Assembly: GCA_026126025.1 (NCBI GenBank)
Contig: JAHCJZ010000004.1
Span: 62,001 to 126,000 of the forward strand
Origin: Bauldia sp.
GTDB taxonomy: Bacteria; Pseudomonadota; Alphaproteobacteria; Rhizobiales; Kaistiaceae
Reading direction: 5' to 3'
DNA: 64,000 bases
Positions within the stretch are counted from its first letter, which is position 1. Each line of letters opens with the position of its first letter. Below are positions 45,989-54,516 of the stretch, one piece after another. The position numbers and the translations under genes were made by a program. The notes below the pieces were generated by a model that saw only the letters and a list, made by a program, of their open reading frames with translations, was not told where the DNA came from and did not search any database.

Positions 45989-46255
45989 GTGGCAAAGGAC
46001 CTCCCCCAGGCGGTCGAGAATGATCGAAAAGGCAAGGCTGGACGACGCGAAAAGTTCGTTCAGCTCGCCGAAAGCCGCACCCGAAACGCTATCAGGGCGA
46101 TCCGTGTAATCGGCAAACTGGCAAACAAATCGGCGTATGATTTCGGCGAGTCCGATGTGAAAAAGATCGTTGGAGCATTGAGCCGCGAGATCGAGGCCCT
46201 GAAGGCCCGTATGACCTCGAGCGGTGGCAAAGAGACCGTGGACTTCAAGTTGTGA
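45989..46255 (+). CDS. Small coiled-coil protein, first gene of the GHKL module
   Basis: 88 aa from the GTG at 45989 with GAGGTGG just upstream; the frame is open further up but without coding character. Helical: REKFVQLAESRTRNAIRAIR, VIGKLANKSAYDFGESDVKK, then ALSREIEALKARM and a VDFKL end. I recall similar small proteins beside modification genes but know no formal name. The gap to the GHKL ATPase start is 26 bp, so they are cotranscribed. Confidence 0.65.
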   Translation: MAKDLPQAVENDRKGKAGRREKFVQLAESRTRNAIRAIRVIGKLANKSAYDFGESDVKKIVGALSREIEALKARMTSSGGKETVDFKL

Positions 46256-46281
46256 TAGCGTGATGTAGCACGGAGAGGGGT

Positions 46282-48792
46282 ATGAAGCCCGAAGACGCGA
46301 AGAAGCTTTGTCTAGACCTCATCCACGCCGACACAGAGGATGAGGTTGTCAAGATTCTAGTCGACCGCGGACTTTGGGACGATCCACGGTATTGGCGTTA
46401 TTACGGCGACGACGAGCTGAACTGGAACCGCGCGGGCAATCAGCAGGCCCGATCCGATTTCGCGGTGAACGAGAAGCTTGTGAATACCATCGATTCCCGC
46501 TTGATGCTGGAGTGTATGCTCGCCGGCATCAATCCCGAAGACAAGGCTGCTCCACCCACGATGCGCGAGGCGGTCAACCGCTTCATCGAGAAAACCTGGA
46601 GCGGCACACTGAAGGTCTCAGGCGGCCGCGTGGAGGAATGGCCCCAGAAACTCCGCACTCAGATCGCTGAAGGCATCTCGGTCTTCGTGACCGGCCCGAA
46701 GGGGCACAAGCCATGTGTGAACGTGGCCGACCTCGGCGAGGGTCAGACGCCAGAAGCTTTCCCCGAGACGCTTTGCAGCCTCGGCAAACAGAACAAAATC
46801 CGCGTGAACTTCGCGCAGGGCAAGTACGGTCAAGGCAGCACGGGCGCGATCCGCTTCTGCGGCCAGCGCAAGCTCCAACTGATCGTCTCGCGCCGGCACC
46901 CCAAACTGCTCGGCAGTAAGGCCGTCAAGGCCGACTATCCGAAGCACTCCACCGACGACTGGTGGGGTTTCACCATCGTGCGGCGCGAGGGCGAAGGACT
47001 CAACATCCGCACGCCCTTCTATTCGTATCTGGCGCCGCTTGAAGCCGACACGGCCCCGCGAAAGGGGCGCGTTCTCCGGTTCAAGGCCGACGAGATGCCG
47101 CTTTTTCCGAAGGGCGACAACGCCTACCAGCGCAGCGTCGGCCATGGAACCCTCGTCAAGCTCTACGAATACAATCTAGCCAGTGTATCCAATATTCTGC
47201 GCCGCAGCGGCCTTCGGCCGAAGATCGACCTCCTGCTGCCCGAGCCAGCGCTACCGATGCGCTTCCACGAATGCCGGGATCACCAGAAGAGCGGCAGCGA
47301 GCAGGCCGAAACGATGAGTGGCCTCTTCGCCCGGCTTCATAACAACACCAACCTCGAAGATGTGAAGCCGGCCGAGATCACAATCACAGTTCATGGCCAC
47401 GAAATGGTCGCCCGAATCTTCGCCTTTAAGCCAGGCACCTCCGACACCTACCGGAACACTGAGGGCGTAGTTTTTACGATCAACGGCCAGGCGCAGGGTT
47501 ACATCAAGGCGCCCTTCTTCGCGCGGAAGAAGGTGGGACTGCAACGCCTCGCCAAGGACCTGCTGGTAGTGCTTGATTGCTCGTCGCTGACAGCGATGGA
47601 ACAGCACGACATGTTCATGCCGAGCCGCGACCGCCTCGTCGAAGACAATGCCTTCGCCATGGAGATCGAGAAGAAGCTCGAAATAGCTCTTCATGAGCAT
47701 CCCGGCCTGCGGGATCTCAAGAATGCGCGCCAGAAGCTCGATGTTGAGGAACAGCTAGCCGACAACAAGCCATTGGAGGATGTTCTGAAGCGCGTCTTGA
47801 AGAGCTCGCCGGCGTTGGCGCGCATCTTCGGCAAAGGTGAGCGACTGCATAATCCGTTCAAGCCCGACAACGTTCAAACGAACGATAAGCCCTTCGTTGG
47901 CAAACCTCATCCCACCTTCTTCAGATTCACCGGCAAGGAACAGGACGAAGCCCTCACGAGGGCGGCGCATCTGGAAAGCCGTGTTCGCATTGCCTTTGAG
48001 ACCGACGTGGTGGACGACTATTTCACGCGTAAGATCGATCGCGGCGAGAAGGATTTCGCGCGAATCGTAGGTGGCGATCGTGTTGTCCTAAAGGATTTCG
48101 TTGGCCCGAACCTTGCCGATGGACGCGGCAATCTGACCTTTGATTTGCCCGAAGGACTCAAGGCTGGTGACGTTCTCGAAATGGAATTCATCGTCCGCGA
48201 TCCGGCAACTAGCGATGAATTCGTGAACCGTGCGAAGCTGCCGATCCTTGCAGCCGTAGAGCCGTCTGAGAAGAAGCCCCAGAAGCCAAAAAAGCCCGAG
48301 CAGCCCGGCCAGCCGCCCGGCCCGAACAAGGAAGGACAATCCGGGCTCGATTTTCCCAAGGTGCATTGGGTAAAGCGGGAAGCCACCAACTGGCCCAGCT
48401 ATTTCAACACGCTCGACGATTGCCTGACTATCATTGAGGATGAGAGGGAAAACGACAGCGACGAGGCTGGCTACAAATTCTATCTGAACGAGGACAACAA
48501 GGCCCTTCAGACCGAACTCAAGTTCACTAAGGTGCCGGCTGCCGCCGTAAAGAAGCAGTTCGAGATCGGGGTTGTGCTCATCGGCATGGCGATGATCCAT
48601 GACGACAAGCAGCGTGGGGCCGAGAAGGCGAAGGAGGGGAGCGGAGAGAAGAAAGAAGACGACGAGGTTTTCCGCCGCGCCTCGGAATTCACGCGCGCTA
48701 TCGCGCCGATCGTCATCCCGATGATTCAGAGCTTGGGCGATCTTGCGGAGGAAGAACTCGATCTGAGCGACCTAATTGGGAAGGCTGCGTAG
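46282..48792 (+). CDS. Large GHKL (Hsp90-like) ATPase
   Basis: 836 aa. ATP-binding Bergerat elements: N-box NEKLVNTIDS (E64, N68, D71), G1 box ADLGEG (D150-G154) and a glycine lid GKYGQGSTG (180-188). The ~80-residue gap between N-box and G1 is larger than usual. The middle (~200-640) is alpha/beta with no recognised domain; a Pro/Lys linker (~660-690) joins a C-terminal helical domain. No kinase dimerisation domain and no MutL-type endonuclease motif were seen. Probably an ATP-driven clamp or sensor. Convergent with, and overlapping by 80 bp, a DNA methyltransferase gene. Confidence 0.72.
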   Translation: MKPEDAKKLCLDLIHADTEDEVVKILVDRGLWDDPRYWRYYGDDELNWNRAGNQQARSDFAVNEKLVNTIDSRLMLECMLAGINPEDKAAPPTMREAVNRFIEKTWSGTLKVSGGRVEEWPQKLRTQIAEGISVFVTGPKGHKPCVNVADLGEGQTPEAFPETLCSLGKQNKIRVNFAQGKYGQGSTGAIRFCGQRKLQLIVSRRHPKLLGSKAVKADYPKHSTDDWWGFTIVRREGEGLNIRTPFYSYLAPLEADTAPRKGRVLRFKADEMPLFPKGDNAYQRSVGHGTLVKLYEYNLASVSNILRRSGLRPKIDLLLPEPALPMRFHECRDHQKSGSEQAETMSGLFARLHNNTNLEDVKPAEITITVHGHEMVARIFAFKPGTSDTYRNTEGVVFTINGQAQGYIKAPFFARKKVGLQRLAKDLLVVLDCSSLTAMEQHDMFMPSRDRLVEDNAFAMEIEKKLEIALHEHPGLRDLKNARQKLDVEEQLADNKPLEDVLKRVLKSSPALARIFGKGERLHNPFKPDNVQTNDKPFVGKPHPTFFRFTGKEQDEALTRAAHLESRVRIAFETDVVDDYFTRKIDRGEKDFARIVGGDRVVLKDFVGPNLADGRGNLTFDLPEGLKAGDVLEMEFIVRDPATSDEFVNRAKLPILAAVEPSEKKPQKPKKPEQPGQPPGPNKEGQSGLDFPKVHWVKREATNWPSYFNTLDDCLTIIEDERENDSDEAGYKFYLNEDNKALQTELKFTKVPAAAVKKQFEIGVVLIGMAMIHDDKQRGAEKAKEGSGEKKEDDEVFRRASEFTRAIAPIVIPMIQSLGDLAEEELDLSDLIGKAA

Positions 48793-49996
48793 CAGTCTTG
48801 CGGTGAATCAGCACGACCTCCTGGCTGCCGGGCGTCTCGCCGCGCTGGTCCGAATACCAGCGTCGATTCGGCACGCTGCGCCATAGTCGGCCGTCCCGTT
48901 CCCCATGTAGCGCGGGCAACCGCATTTCGACTAGGCCGAGGCGTTCCATGGTTTCGAGATAGCGGGGGAGTTGCCAGCCGGGATCGGAGAACGCGACCAT
49001 CTGGACGAAGGTTGTCTGGTCGTCGGCTAGCGCCGTGACAGATGACATCGTGCATTCGATGTTGGTGAAATAGGTCGCCAGCTCAGGATATTTGCGATCA
49101 CCCATTGTGTAGTAGCTGCCGCCGGCGCCATCGAGCTTGTTGGCGATCATGAATGGCAGCGGTGCTTCCTTGCGGCCATCGACCTGCCATCGATGATAGA
49201 GGACGTGGATGCCAGGATACGGAGGAGACGTGACGACCAACCGCGGCGCCGGCAGCGAAGTAAGCCGGTCATCGTTCTCAATGCCCGCCGCCGAGCGATT
49301 GATAACCCGGATGGAGGGTCGGTGGTTGTGTGATCTCGCAGCGGCGCGAAAAGCCTTCGCAGCTTCGACCATTTCGCGTGCATTGTCCGCGAGCATCGCG
49401 CGAAATTCGGAGATGGATGGCAGCTTCTTGCGGCCATCCAAGGCCCATTGCGCGGTGCGCAACACAACGCATCGCGCGAAGGCCTCCATGCGCGAGTTTT
49501 CGAGGGCGATCGCACCTCCGAGGCCCTGTTCGATCACCTTGCGCAGCCGCCAACGGGAAGGATGATCCAAGTGCTTGTAGTAGCCACGCGCAGCGTAGTT
49601 GGCGAACCACGGCGCGGGACGATGAATGTGGATGAGCGCCGGCAGTTCTTCCGCCCAACGATCAAGCCGATTCAGTTCATTTTCCGACAGCACGGTCGTT
49701 TTGGCTTTCGACACGAATTCAGCGAGTTCGCTGATGTCTACGCCTACCCCATGGCGCCCCAACGCTGCTGCTTCGACAAGGCTGGTGCCGCCGCCGACAT
49801 AGGGGTCGAGGATGTGATCGCCAGGCTGGGTGAAGGCCGTTATCGCAGCACGAACGAAAGCCGGCGAGAAGCGGGCGGGGTAGCGATAGAAATTGTGCGT
49901 CAGGCCGGCGACGGGTTGAATGTCTCGTGCGCCTGCGATCAGCGCCACCTGACTGGAAGCCGGAAGGTCAACCAAAAGAGAAGAACGCGTGCCCAT
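48713..49996 (-). CDS. DNA methyltransferase, amino-MTase (N6-adenine or N4-cytosine) class
   Basis: 427 aa from the ATG at 49996; the frame runs 105 bp further up without support. SAM-binding motif DPYVGGGTSLVEAA (from residue 64) precedes the catalytic TSPPY (256-260), the motif order of beta-class amino methyltransferases. A long helical segment between them (~100-250) probably holds target recognition. No restriction nuclease gene is adjacent; the partner is the overlapping convergent GHKL ATPase gene. Confidence 0.85.
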   Translation of the reverse strand: MGTRSSLLVDLPASSQVALIAGARDIQPVAGLTHNFYRYPARFSPAFVRAAITAFTQPGDHILDPYVGGGTSLVEAAALGRHGVGVDISELAEFVSKAKTTVLSENELNRLDRWAEELPALIHIHRPAPWFANYAARGYYKHLDHPSRWRLRKVIEQGLGGAIALENSRMEAFARCVVLRTAQWALDGRKKLPSISEFRAMLADNAREMVEAAKAFRAAARSHNHRPSIRVINRSAAGIENDDRLTSLPAPRLVVTSPPYPGIHVLYHRWQVDGRKEAPLPFMIANKLDGAGGSYYTMGDRKYPELATYFTNIECTMSSVTALADDQTTFVQMVAFSDPGWQLPRYLETMERLGLVEMRLPALHGERDGRLWRSVPNRRWYSDQRGETPGSQEVVLIHRKTATQPSQLGRSDRVLPPQDRPSSESSG

Positions 49997-50262
49997 GGTT
50001 AACCATATTCGTACCGAGGTTAACGAAGGCCTGCTGGCCGCCCTCGAACCGACCAGAATCACTAAGGAATCAGTCGATTGCGTCTGTGCCAAGTAGGCCA
50101 CGGCAGCCGTGACGGGTCGGGCTGTCCAGAGGCAGCCGCCACGGGGCTCTGGCCGGCCTCCAGGCGATTAGTGCCGCCCGAACGATGTCGATGTCAGTAT
50201 GAAGACAGCACCGGCGCCGTGGCCGCCGTGATCGTGGATTAAGGGCGAGGACCAATGGGCGT

Positions 50263-50338
50263 TGGTGCCGCATGCCGGACTCGAACCAGCGACCCCCTCA
50301 TTACGAATGAGGTGCTCTACCAACTGAGCTAATGCGGC
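50263..50338 (-). tRNA. Intact tRNA-Thr(CGT) carried by the element
   Basis: 76 nt including an encoded CCA. Acceptor stem GCCGCAT/ATGCGGC, D-arm GCTC-AGTTGGTA-GAGC, anticodon stem CCTCA/TGAGG around loop TTCGTAA (anticodon CGT, reading ACG), T-arm GCTGG-TTCGAGT-CCGGC. All stems pair. It differs at six scattered positions from the split host gene, including a matched change in the anticodon stem. It lies 190 bp inside the right end of the element and presumably replaces the destroyed host tRNA. Confidence 0.95.
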
Positions 50339-50528
50339 CCTGAGATCGACTTGCCGCCGGACTGTTGCAGCCAGCTTGCAGCCGAAGCCTCTGAAGCACG
50401 TTGTCGGCGCCTTCTCTGAACACTCTCCCGTCGAAGGTCAACGCCCTTTCAGGCCGCGGTCGTCGGCGCTTCCGGTCCTCACCCGATCGGTCGTCATCAG
50501 CGCGCTTCGTCTGTCGGCGATTTCCCGC

Positions 50529-50566
50529 TTACGAATGCGTTGCTCTACCAGCTGAGCTAATGCGGC
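50529..50566 (-). pseudogene. 5' half of the disrupted host tRNA-Thr(CGT); right attachment site
   Basis: Read on the minus strand: acceptor GCCGCAT, D-arm GCTC-AGCTGGTA-GAGC, then 5' anticodon stem ACGCA and loop TTCGTAA, after which element sequence takes over. ACGCA pairs with TGCGT of the half at 28868-28912, not with the internal intact tRNA. Transcription from the old tRNA promoter would enter the element's right end. Confidence 0.85.
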
Positions 50567-50661
50567 GCCGAAAAGGTGCTTCCCAAGGGAAAGCGCGGCA
50601 TAGATAGCCAGCGCGGCAGTCCGGCGCAACCGGCCTGGGGGACGCGACAGGGAGGCGGAGC

Positions 50662-51123
50662 GTGCTGCGCGCGATCAGGGTGATGACGGCGGGTGAGTGG
50701 AAGGGCGAGCCGGCGGACCGCGTCGAGCTCGACTTCGACCAGCGCCACCGCCGGCGGCTCCTGATGGAGACGCGCGGCGGCATGAGCTTCCTCCTCGACC
50801 TTCCGACCGCGGTTGCGCTGCGTGACGGCGACGGGCTTGTCCTCAATGACGGGCGGCTGATCGGCGTCGTCGCCGCCGACGAGGCGCTTGCCGAGATCGT
50901 GCCGCCTGACGCGGCGGCCGCGGTGCGCATCGCGTGGCATCTCGGCAACCGCCACCTTCCCACCGAGATCGCCGGCACCCGCCTTCGCATCCGCCGCGAT
51001 CATGTGATCGAGGCGATGGCGGCGGGACTGGGTGCCCGCGTGGAGCCGATCAGCGCCCCGTTCCAGCCCGAAGGCGGCGCCTACGCCGGCGGCCACAGCC
51101 ATGGGCACGATCACGAGCACTAG
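50662..51123 (+). CDS. ureE: Urease accessory protein UreE (nickel chaperone)
   Basis: 153 aa, GTG start with GGGAGGCGGA upstream. UreE features: [23 protein letters not shown] (in part), [20 protein letters not shown], the [11 protein letters not shown] metal-binding region and a His-rich tail [11 protein letters not shown]. It delivers nickel to UreG. It is cut off from ureF and ureG by 30 kb containing the mobile element and about ten other genes. Confidence 0.95.
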   Translation: MLRAIRVMTAGEWKGEPADRVELDFDQRHRRRLLMETRGGMSFLLDLPTAVALRDGDGLVLNDGRLIGVVAADEALAEIVPPDAAAAVRIAWHLGNRHLPTEIAGTRLRIRRDHVIEAMAAGLGARVEPISAPFQPEGGAYAGGHSHGHDHEH

Positions 51124-51280
51124 CGGAGGGTTGGAACCCGGCTGTTTGGTATGAGCTCATGAGACGCGTTAACCCTGCCGGGGCGTTAACCGTTACCGCA
51201 GCAATTCTATCGAACGCCGCATCTTGTCTTAACGGCATGGGTATATTGCTGCGCGAAAGCGCGGCATTCCGGAGGCAGCG

Positions 51281-52702
51281 GTGGGAATTTCGTTCGCGGG
51301 CGTCGCCGGGCGGATCGGCCCCGAACCGCTGCGCCGTCGCCTCGTGGCGTTCGGCGGGGCGCTCGACGGCATCGTGGCGGGCCGGGACGATCGCGCCGTC
51401 TCGCAGCGCGTCGCGCTCGTCGCCTTCGTCACCCGCGTCGTCTCGGCGATCATCGCGCTCGGCTCCCAGGCGCTGATGGCGCGCTGGATGGGCGAGCACG
51501 AATACGGCATCCTCGTCGTCGTCTGGGTCGCGGCCATCATCGTCGGCGGGCTCGCCTGCCTCGGCTTCCAGATCTCGGTCGTCCGCTTCATCCCGGAATA
51601 TCTGGAACGCAAGCAGACCGGGCTGCTGCGCGGCATCATCGTCGGCGCGCGGGTCTACGGCTTCACCGTCGCGACGGTCCTCGCCCTTGTCGGCGCGGCC
51701 GGGCTCTATTTCTTCCCCGGCGTCGTCTCGAACGAGCATGTCATGCCGTTCTATCTCGCGGCGATCTGCCTGCCGATGCTGGCGGTCGGCGAGATCCAGG
51801 ACGGCATCGCCCGCGCCTTCAACTGGGCGAAGATCGCGCTGTGGCCGACCTACATCTACCGGCCGCTGCTGATCCTTTTCTTCATGTGGCTTGCGATCCG
51901 GCTCGGCAGCGCCGCCGACGCGGTGACCGCAATGTATGCCAGCATCGCCGCGACCTGGCTGATGACGGCGTTCCAGGGCTGGCAGCTCCGCCGCCGCCTG
52001 AAGACGCGGATCGAGCCGCTGAAGCGCGTTTATACGCTGCTGCCCTGGGTGGCGGTGTCGCTGCCGATCTTCCTCGTCGAGGGCTTCTTCAACCTCCTCA
52101 CCAATGTCGATATCCTCATCGTCGGCGCGCTGATGGTCCCGGAGGACGCGGCGATCTATTTCGCGACGGTGAAGACGCTCGCCCTCGTCCATTTCGTCTA
52201 TTTCGCAGTGCGCGCGGGGGCCGCCGCCCGCTTCTCGCACTACTATGTCGCCGGCGACCGGTCGCGGCTGGAATCCTTCCTCCGCGACACGCTGCACTGG
52301 ACCTTCTGGCCGTCGCTCGCCGTGTCCGGCCTGCTGCTCCTCTTCGGGCATTTCCTGCTGTCGCTGTTCGGCGCGAGCTTCACTTCGGGCTATCCGCTCC
52401 TCTTCATCTTCATCCTCGGCCTTCTCGCCCGCGCCTCGGTCGGCCCCGCCGAGAGCCTTCTCACCATGGCCGGCCAGCAGCGCATCACCGCGGCGCTCTA
52501 TTTCGGCGTGTTCTTCGTCAATGTCGCGCTCAATTTCCTCCTCATCCCGCTGATCGGGCTGAAGGGCGCGGCGATCGCGACCGCGGTCAGCCTGACGCTG
52601 GAGGCGATCGCGCTGGTGATCGTCGTTCGCATCCGTCTCGGGATAAACTCGTGGATCGGCTTCAACCTCCTGCCGGCGCACCGCGCAGCGGAGGCGCGTT
52701 GA
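51281..52702 (+). CDS. Polysaccharide flippase (MOP superfamily, Wzx-like)
   Basis: 473 aa, GTG start with GGAGG upstream. About 12-14 hydrophobic helices in the Wzx/PST pattern, starting ALVAFVTRVVSAIIALGSQ and MARWMGEHEYGILVVVWV; later LLIPLIGLKGAAIATAVSL is the typical C-terminal repeat. It would move lipid-linked glycan across the inner membrane. It is followed 1 bp later by a GNAT-like gene, suggesting an envelope-glycan operon. Substrate unknown. Confidence 0.85.
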   Translation: MGISFAGVAGRIGPEPLRRRLVAFGGALDGIVAGRDDRAVSQRVALVAFVTRVVSAIIALGSQALMARWMGEHEYGILVVVWVAAIIVGGLACLGFQISVVRFIPEYLERKQTGLLRGIIVGARVYGFTVATVLALVGAAGLYFFPGVVSNEHVMPFYLAAICLPMLAVGEIQDGIARAFNWAKIALWPTYIYRPLLILFFMWLAIRLGSAADAVTAMYASIAATWLMTAFQGWQLRRRLKTRIEPLKRVYTLLPWVAVSLPIFLVEGFFNLLTNVDILIVGALMVPEDAAIYFATVKTLALVHFVYFAVRAGAAARFSHYYVAGDRSRLESFLRDTLHWTFWPSLAVSGLLLLFGHFLLSLFGASFTSGYPLLFIFILGLLARASVGPAESLLTMAGQQRITAALYFGVFFVNVALNFLLIPLIGLKGAAIATAVSLTLEAIALVIVVRIRLGINSWIGFNLLPAHRAAEAR

Positions 52703-52703
52703 G

Positions 52704-53876
52704 ATGGCGATGACGGCAACGGTCCCCTCCGCCGGCGACCCGTCGCGGCCGGCCGGACGGGCCGATGCCGAGATCATCGCGCTCGCCGCCGCGGCGACGC
52801 TCGACTGGCGCACGCTGGACGCCACCTCCGCGATCGACAATCCGTTCTTCCACGCGCCCTTCGTCGCCCCCTCGGCCGAGGGGCTCGGCGCCGCGCTCCA
52901 GCTCGTCACCGTGCGCGGCCCGGCCGGCCGCCCGGCGGGGCTGGCGCCGGTCACCGCCACGCGGCTCGGCCGCGTCGCGCCGATGCTGACCGTCTTCGCC
53001 CATGACTACGCGCCGTTCGGCATGCCGCTCGCGACGGACGGCGTTGCCGAAACCGCGGCCCGGCTCGCGCGCGGCCTGCTCGACGCCGCCGGCCCCGGCC
53101 GCGGCGTTCTCTTCCCCTTCCTCGAGGACGGCGCGCCGGCGACCAACGCGATCGCCTCGGCAGCGCTTGCCGCCGGACGGCCGGTGGTCCGCCTCGCCGC
53201 GCATGCCCGCGCCGCGGTGCATCGCGGCGTCGACGCCACCGACCCGCGCGAGGCGCTGCCCACCAAGAAGCGCAAGGAATACGCCCGGCAGATCCGCCGC
53301 ATGGCCGACCTCGGGCCGGTGACGCTGGAGGTCGTGGTCGAGCCGGGCGACGTCCCGGTGCGGTTCGAGGAGTTCCTCGAGCTGGAGGCCGCGGGCTGGA
53401 AGGGAAAGCGCGGCTCGGCGATGGCGGCGCTGCCGAAGGTCGCGGCCTTCGCGCGCCGCGCGGTCGCGGGCCTTGCCGGCAATGGCCGCTGCCGCATCCT
53501 GTCGCTGCGTGTCGGCGGCCGGCCGGCGGCGATGCTGGTCTGCTTCATCGCCGGCGGCACCGCCTTCACATGGAAGATCGCCTATGACGAGAGCCTGGCG
53601 CGGTTCTCGCCGGGGGCGCAGCTGATGCTCGATGCCCCGCCGCTTCTCTTCGCCGACCCGGCGATCCGGCGGATCGATTCCTGCGCCGCGCCCAACCACC
53701 CGATGATCGACCACCTCTGGAGGGGTCGCCTGCCGCTGGTGACGCTCGTCGTCGGGCCCGCCCGCCGCCGCGCCCTGTTCCGCGCCGGCCTCCTCTCGCA
53801 CGCCGCAGAGGACCGTGCACGACGCCTCGCGCGCGCTTGGCAAAACCGGGGAAGGCGCGCTACTCGATCCGGCTGA
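52704..53876 (+). CDS. GNAT-like acyltransferase (BioF2/CelD type)
   Basis: 390 aa. Resembles the BioF2-like/Acetyltransf_6 group found in polysaccharide loci: DYAPFGMPLA, TKKRKEYARQIRRMADLG, EFLELEAAGWKGKRGSAM and FTWKIAYDESLARFSPGAQL. Two weak GNAT lobes fit a FemAB-like fold. Coupled to the flippase gene; it may acylate a glycan or lipid carrier. Confidence 0.8.
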   Translation: MAMTATVPSAGDPSRPAGRADAEIIALAAAATLDWRTLDATSAIDNPFFHAPFVAPSAEGLGAALQLVTVRGPAGRPAGLAPVTATRLGRVAPMLTVFAHDYAPFGMPLATDGVAETAARLARGLLDAAGPGRGVLFPFLEDGAPATNAIASAALAAGRPVVRLAAHARAAVHRGVDATDPREALPTKKRKEYARQIRRMADLGPVTLEVVVEPGDVPVRFEEFLELEAAGWKGKRGSAMAALPKVAAFARRAVAGLAGNGRCRILSLRVGGRPAAMLVCFIAGGTAFTWKIAYDESLARFSPGAQLMLDAPPLLFADPAIRRIDSCAAPNHPMIDHLWRGRLPLVTLVVGPARRRALFRAGLLSHAAEDRARRLARAWQNRGRRATRSG

Positions 53877-54516
53877 GACTTCCCGGATCGCTGCGGTCCA
53901 TCCCGTGCTCAGGATCAACGCCAAGGTGCTTGCGAGCCCGATCCATGGGCTCGGCCTCTTCGCCGAGGACGCCATCCCGAAGGGCGCGCTGATCTGGAAG
54001 TTCGACCCCGGCTTCGACCTCCTCGTCGACATCCGCGACGTGCCGGCGCACGAGAAGACCATTCGCCGCTTCATCGCCTGGTACGGCTACCAGACCGCGC
54101 TGGAGGAGCCGATCTTCGTGGTCTGCATGGACCACGCGCGGTTCATGAACCACGACGAGAACTGCAACACCATCGAGCGGAAATCGCGGACGGTCGCCAG
54201 GCGCGCCATCGCCGCCGGCGAAGAGATCACCTGCAACTACAAGCTCTTCGACAAGCGCTACCGGAAGCGCGACTCGTCTGACCCGCCCCCGGCCCCCACG
54301 CCCACTCGCGATGCAGCTTCGCTGCACGCGGGCCGGGATGAGCGGTGGAGCGGCGCTGTGGTTAACAGCATTTCTTGTGATCGTTTGAGCCAGCCCCGGA
54401 AAAGTCGGAGAATTAAGCACGATCAATCGATCGATTTCTCTCAATCTTTACTGACCGCGGCACGAGGCGCATCTATCCGGCCTGGGGCAAAGCAGGAGAT
54501 GCCGCGATGGAACTGA
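53815..54516 (+). CDS. SET-domain protein, possibly with a run-on C-terminus
   Basis: 233 aa as read, GTG start overlapping the GNAT gene by 62 bp. SET-domain motifs: SPIHGLGLFAEDAIPKGALI near the start, the FMNHDENCNT active-site region and AAGEEITCNYKLFDKRY with the catalytic Tyr. It may methylate a protein lysine. Beyond about residue 160 the sequence looks like translated intergenic DNA and runs into the next gene's start, as if the original stop was lost. Confidence 0.75.
   Translation: MHDASRALGKTGEGALLDPAETSRIAAVHPVLRINAKVLASPIHGLGLFAEDAIPKGALIWKFDPGFDLLVDIRDVPAHEKTIRRFIAWYGYQTALEEPIFVVCMDHARFMNHDENCNTIERKSRTVARRAIAAGEEITCNYKLFDKRYRKRDSSDPPPAPTPTRDAASLHAGRDERWSGAVVNSISCDRLSQPRKSRRIKHDQSIDFSQSLLTAARGASIRPGAKQEMPRWN

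Larger units (their letters stand above)
28906..50535. mobile_element. ~21.6 kb integrative element inserted in the anticodon loop of tRNA-Thr
   Basis: Bounded by 7-bp core repeats TTACGAA at 28906-28912 and 50529-50535, which are the tRNA anticodon loop. Joining the outer flanks at this core rebuilds a full tRNA-Thr(CGT). Inside lie a tyrosine integrase, an excisionase-like HTH, a primase-helicase, ParB-like and ImmA-type regulators, a transposase remnant, a ubiquitin-like operon and a GHKL-methyltransferase module. No conjugation genes or phage structural genes were seen, so it resembles a non-conjugative genomic island or phage-satellite-like element. The integrase sits mid-element rather than at an end. 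Confidence 0.85.

Noticed and set aside
51050-52960. 636-aa minus-strand frame over the flippase gene
   Set aside because: Strongly Arg/Asp/Glu-rich antisense of a clear membrane protein.
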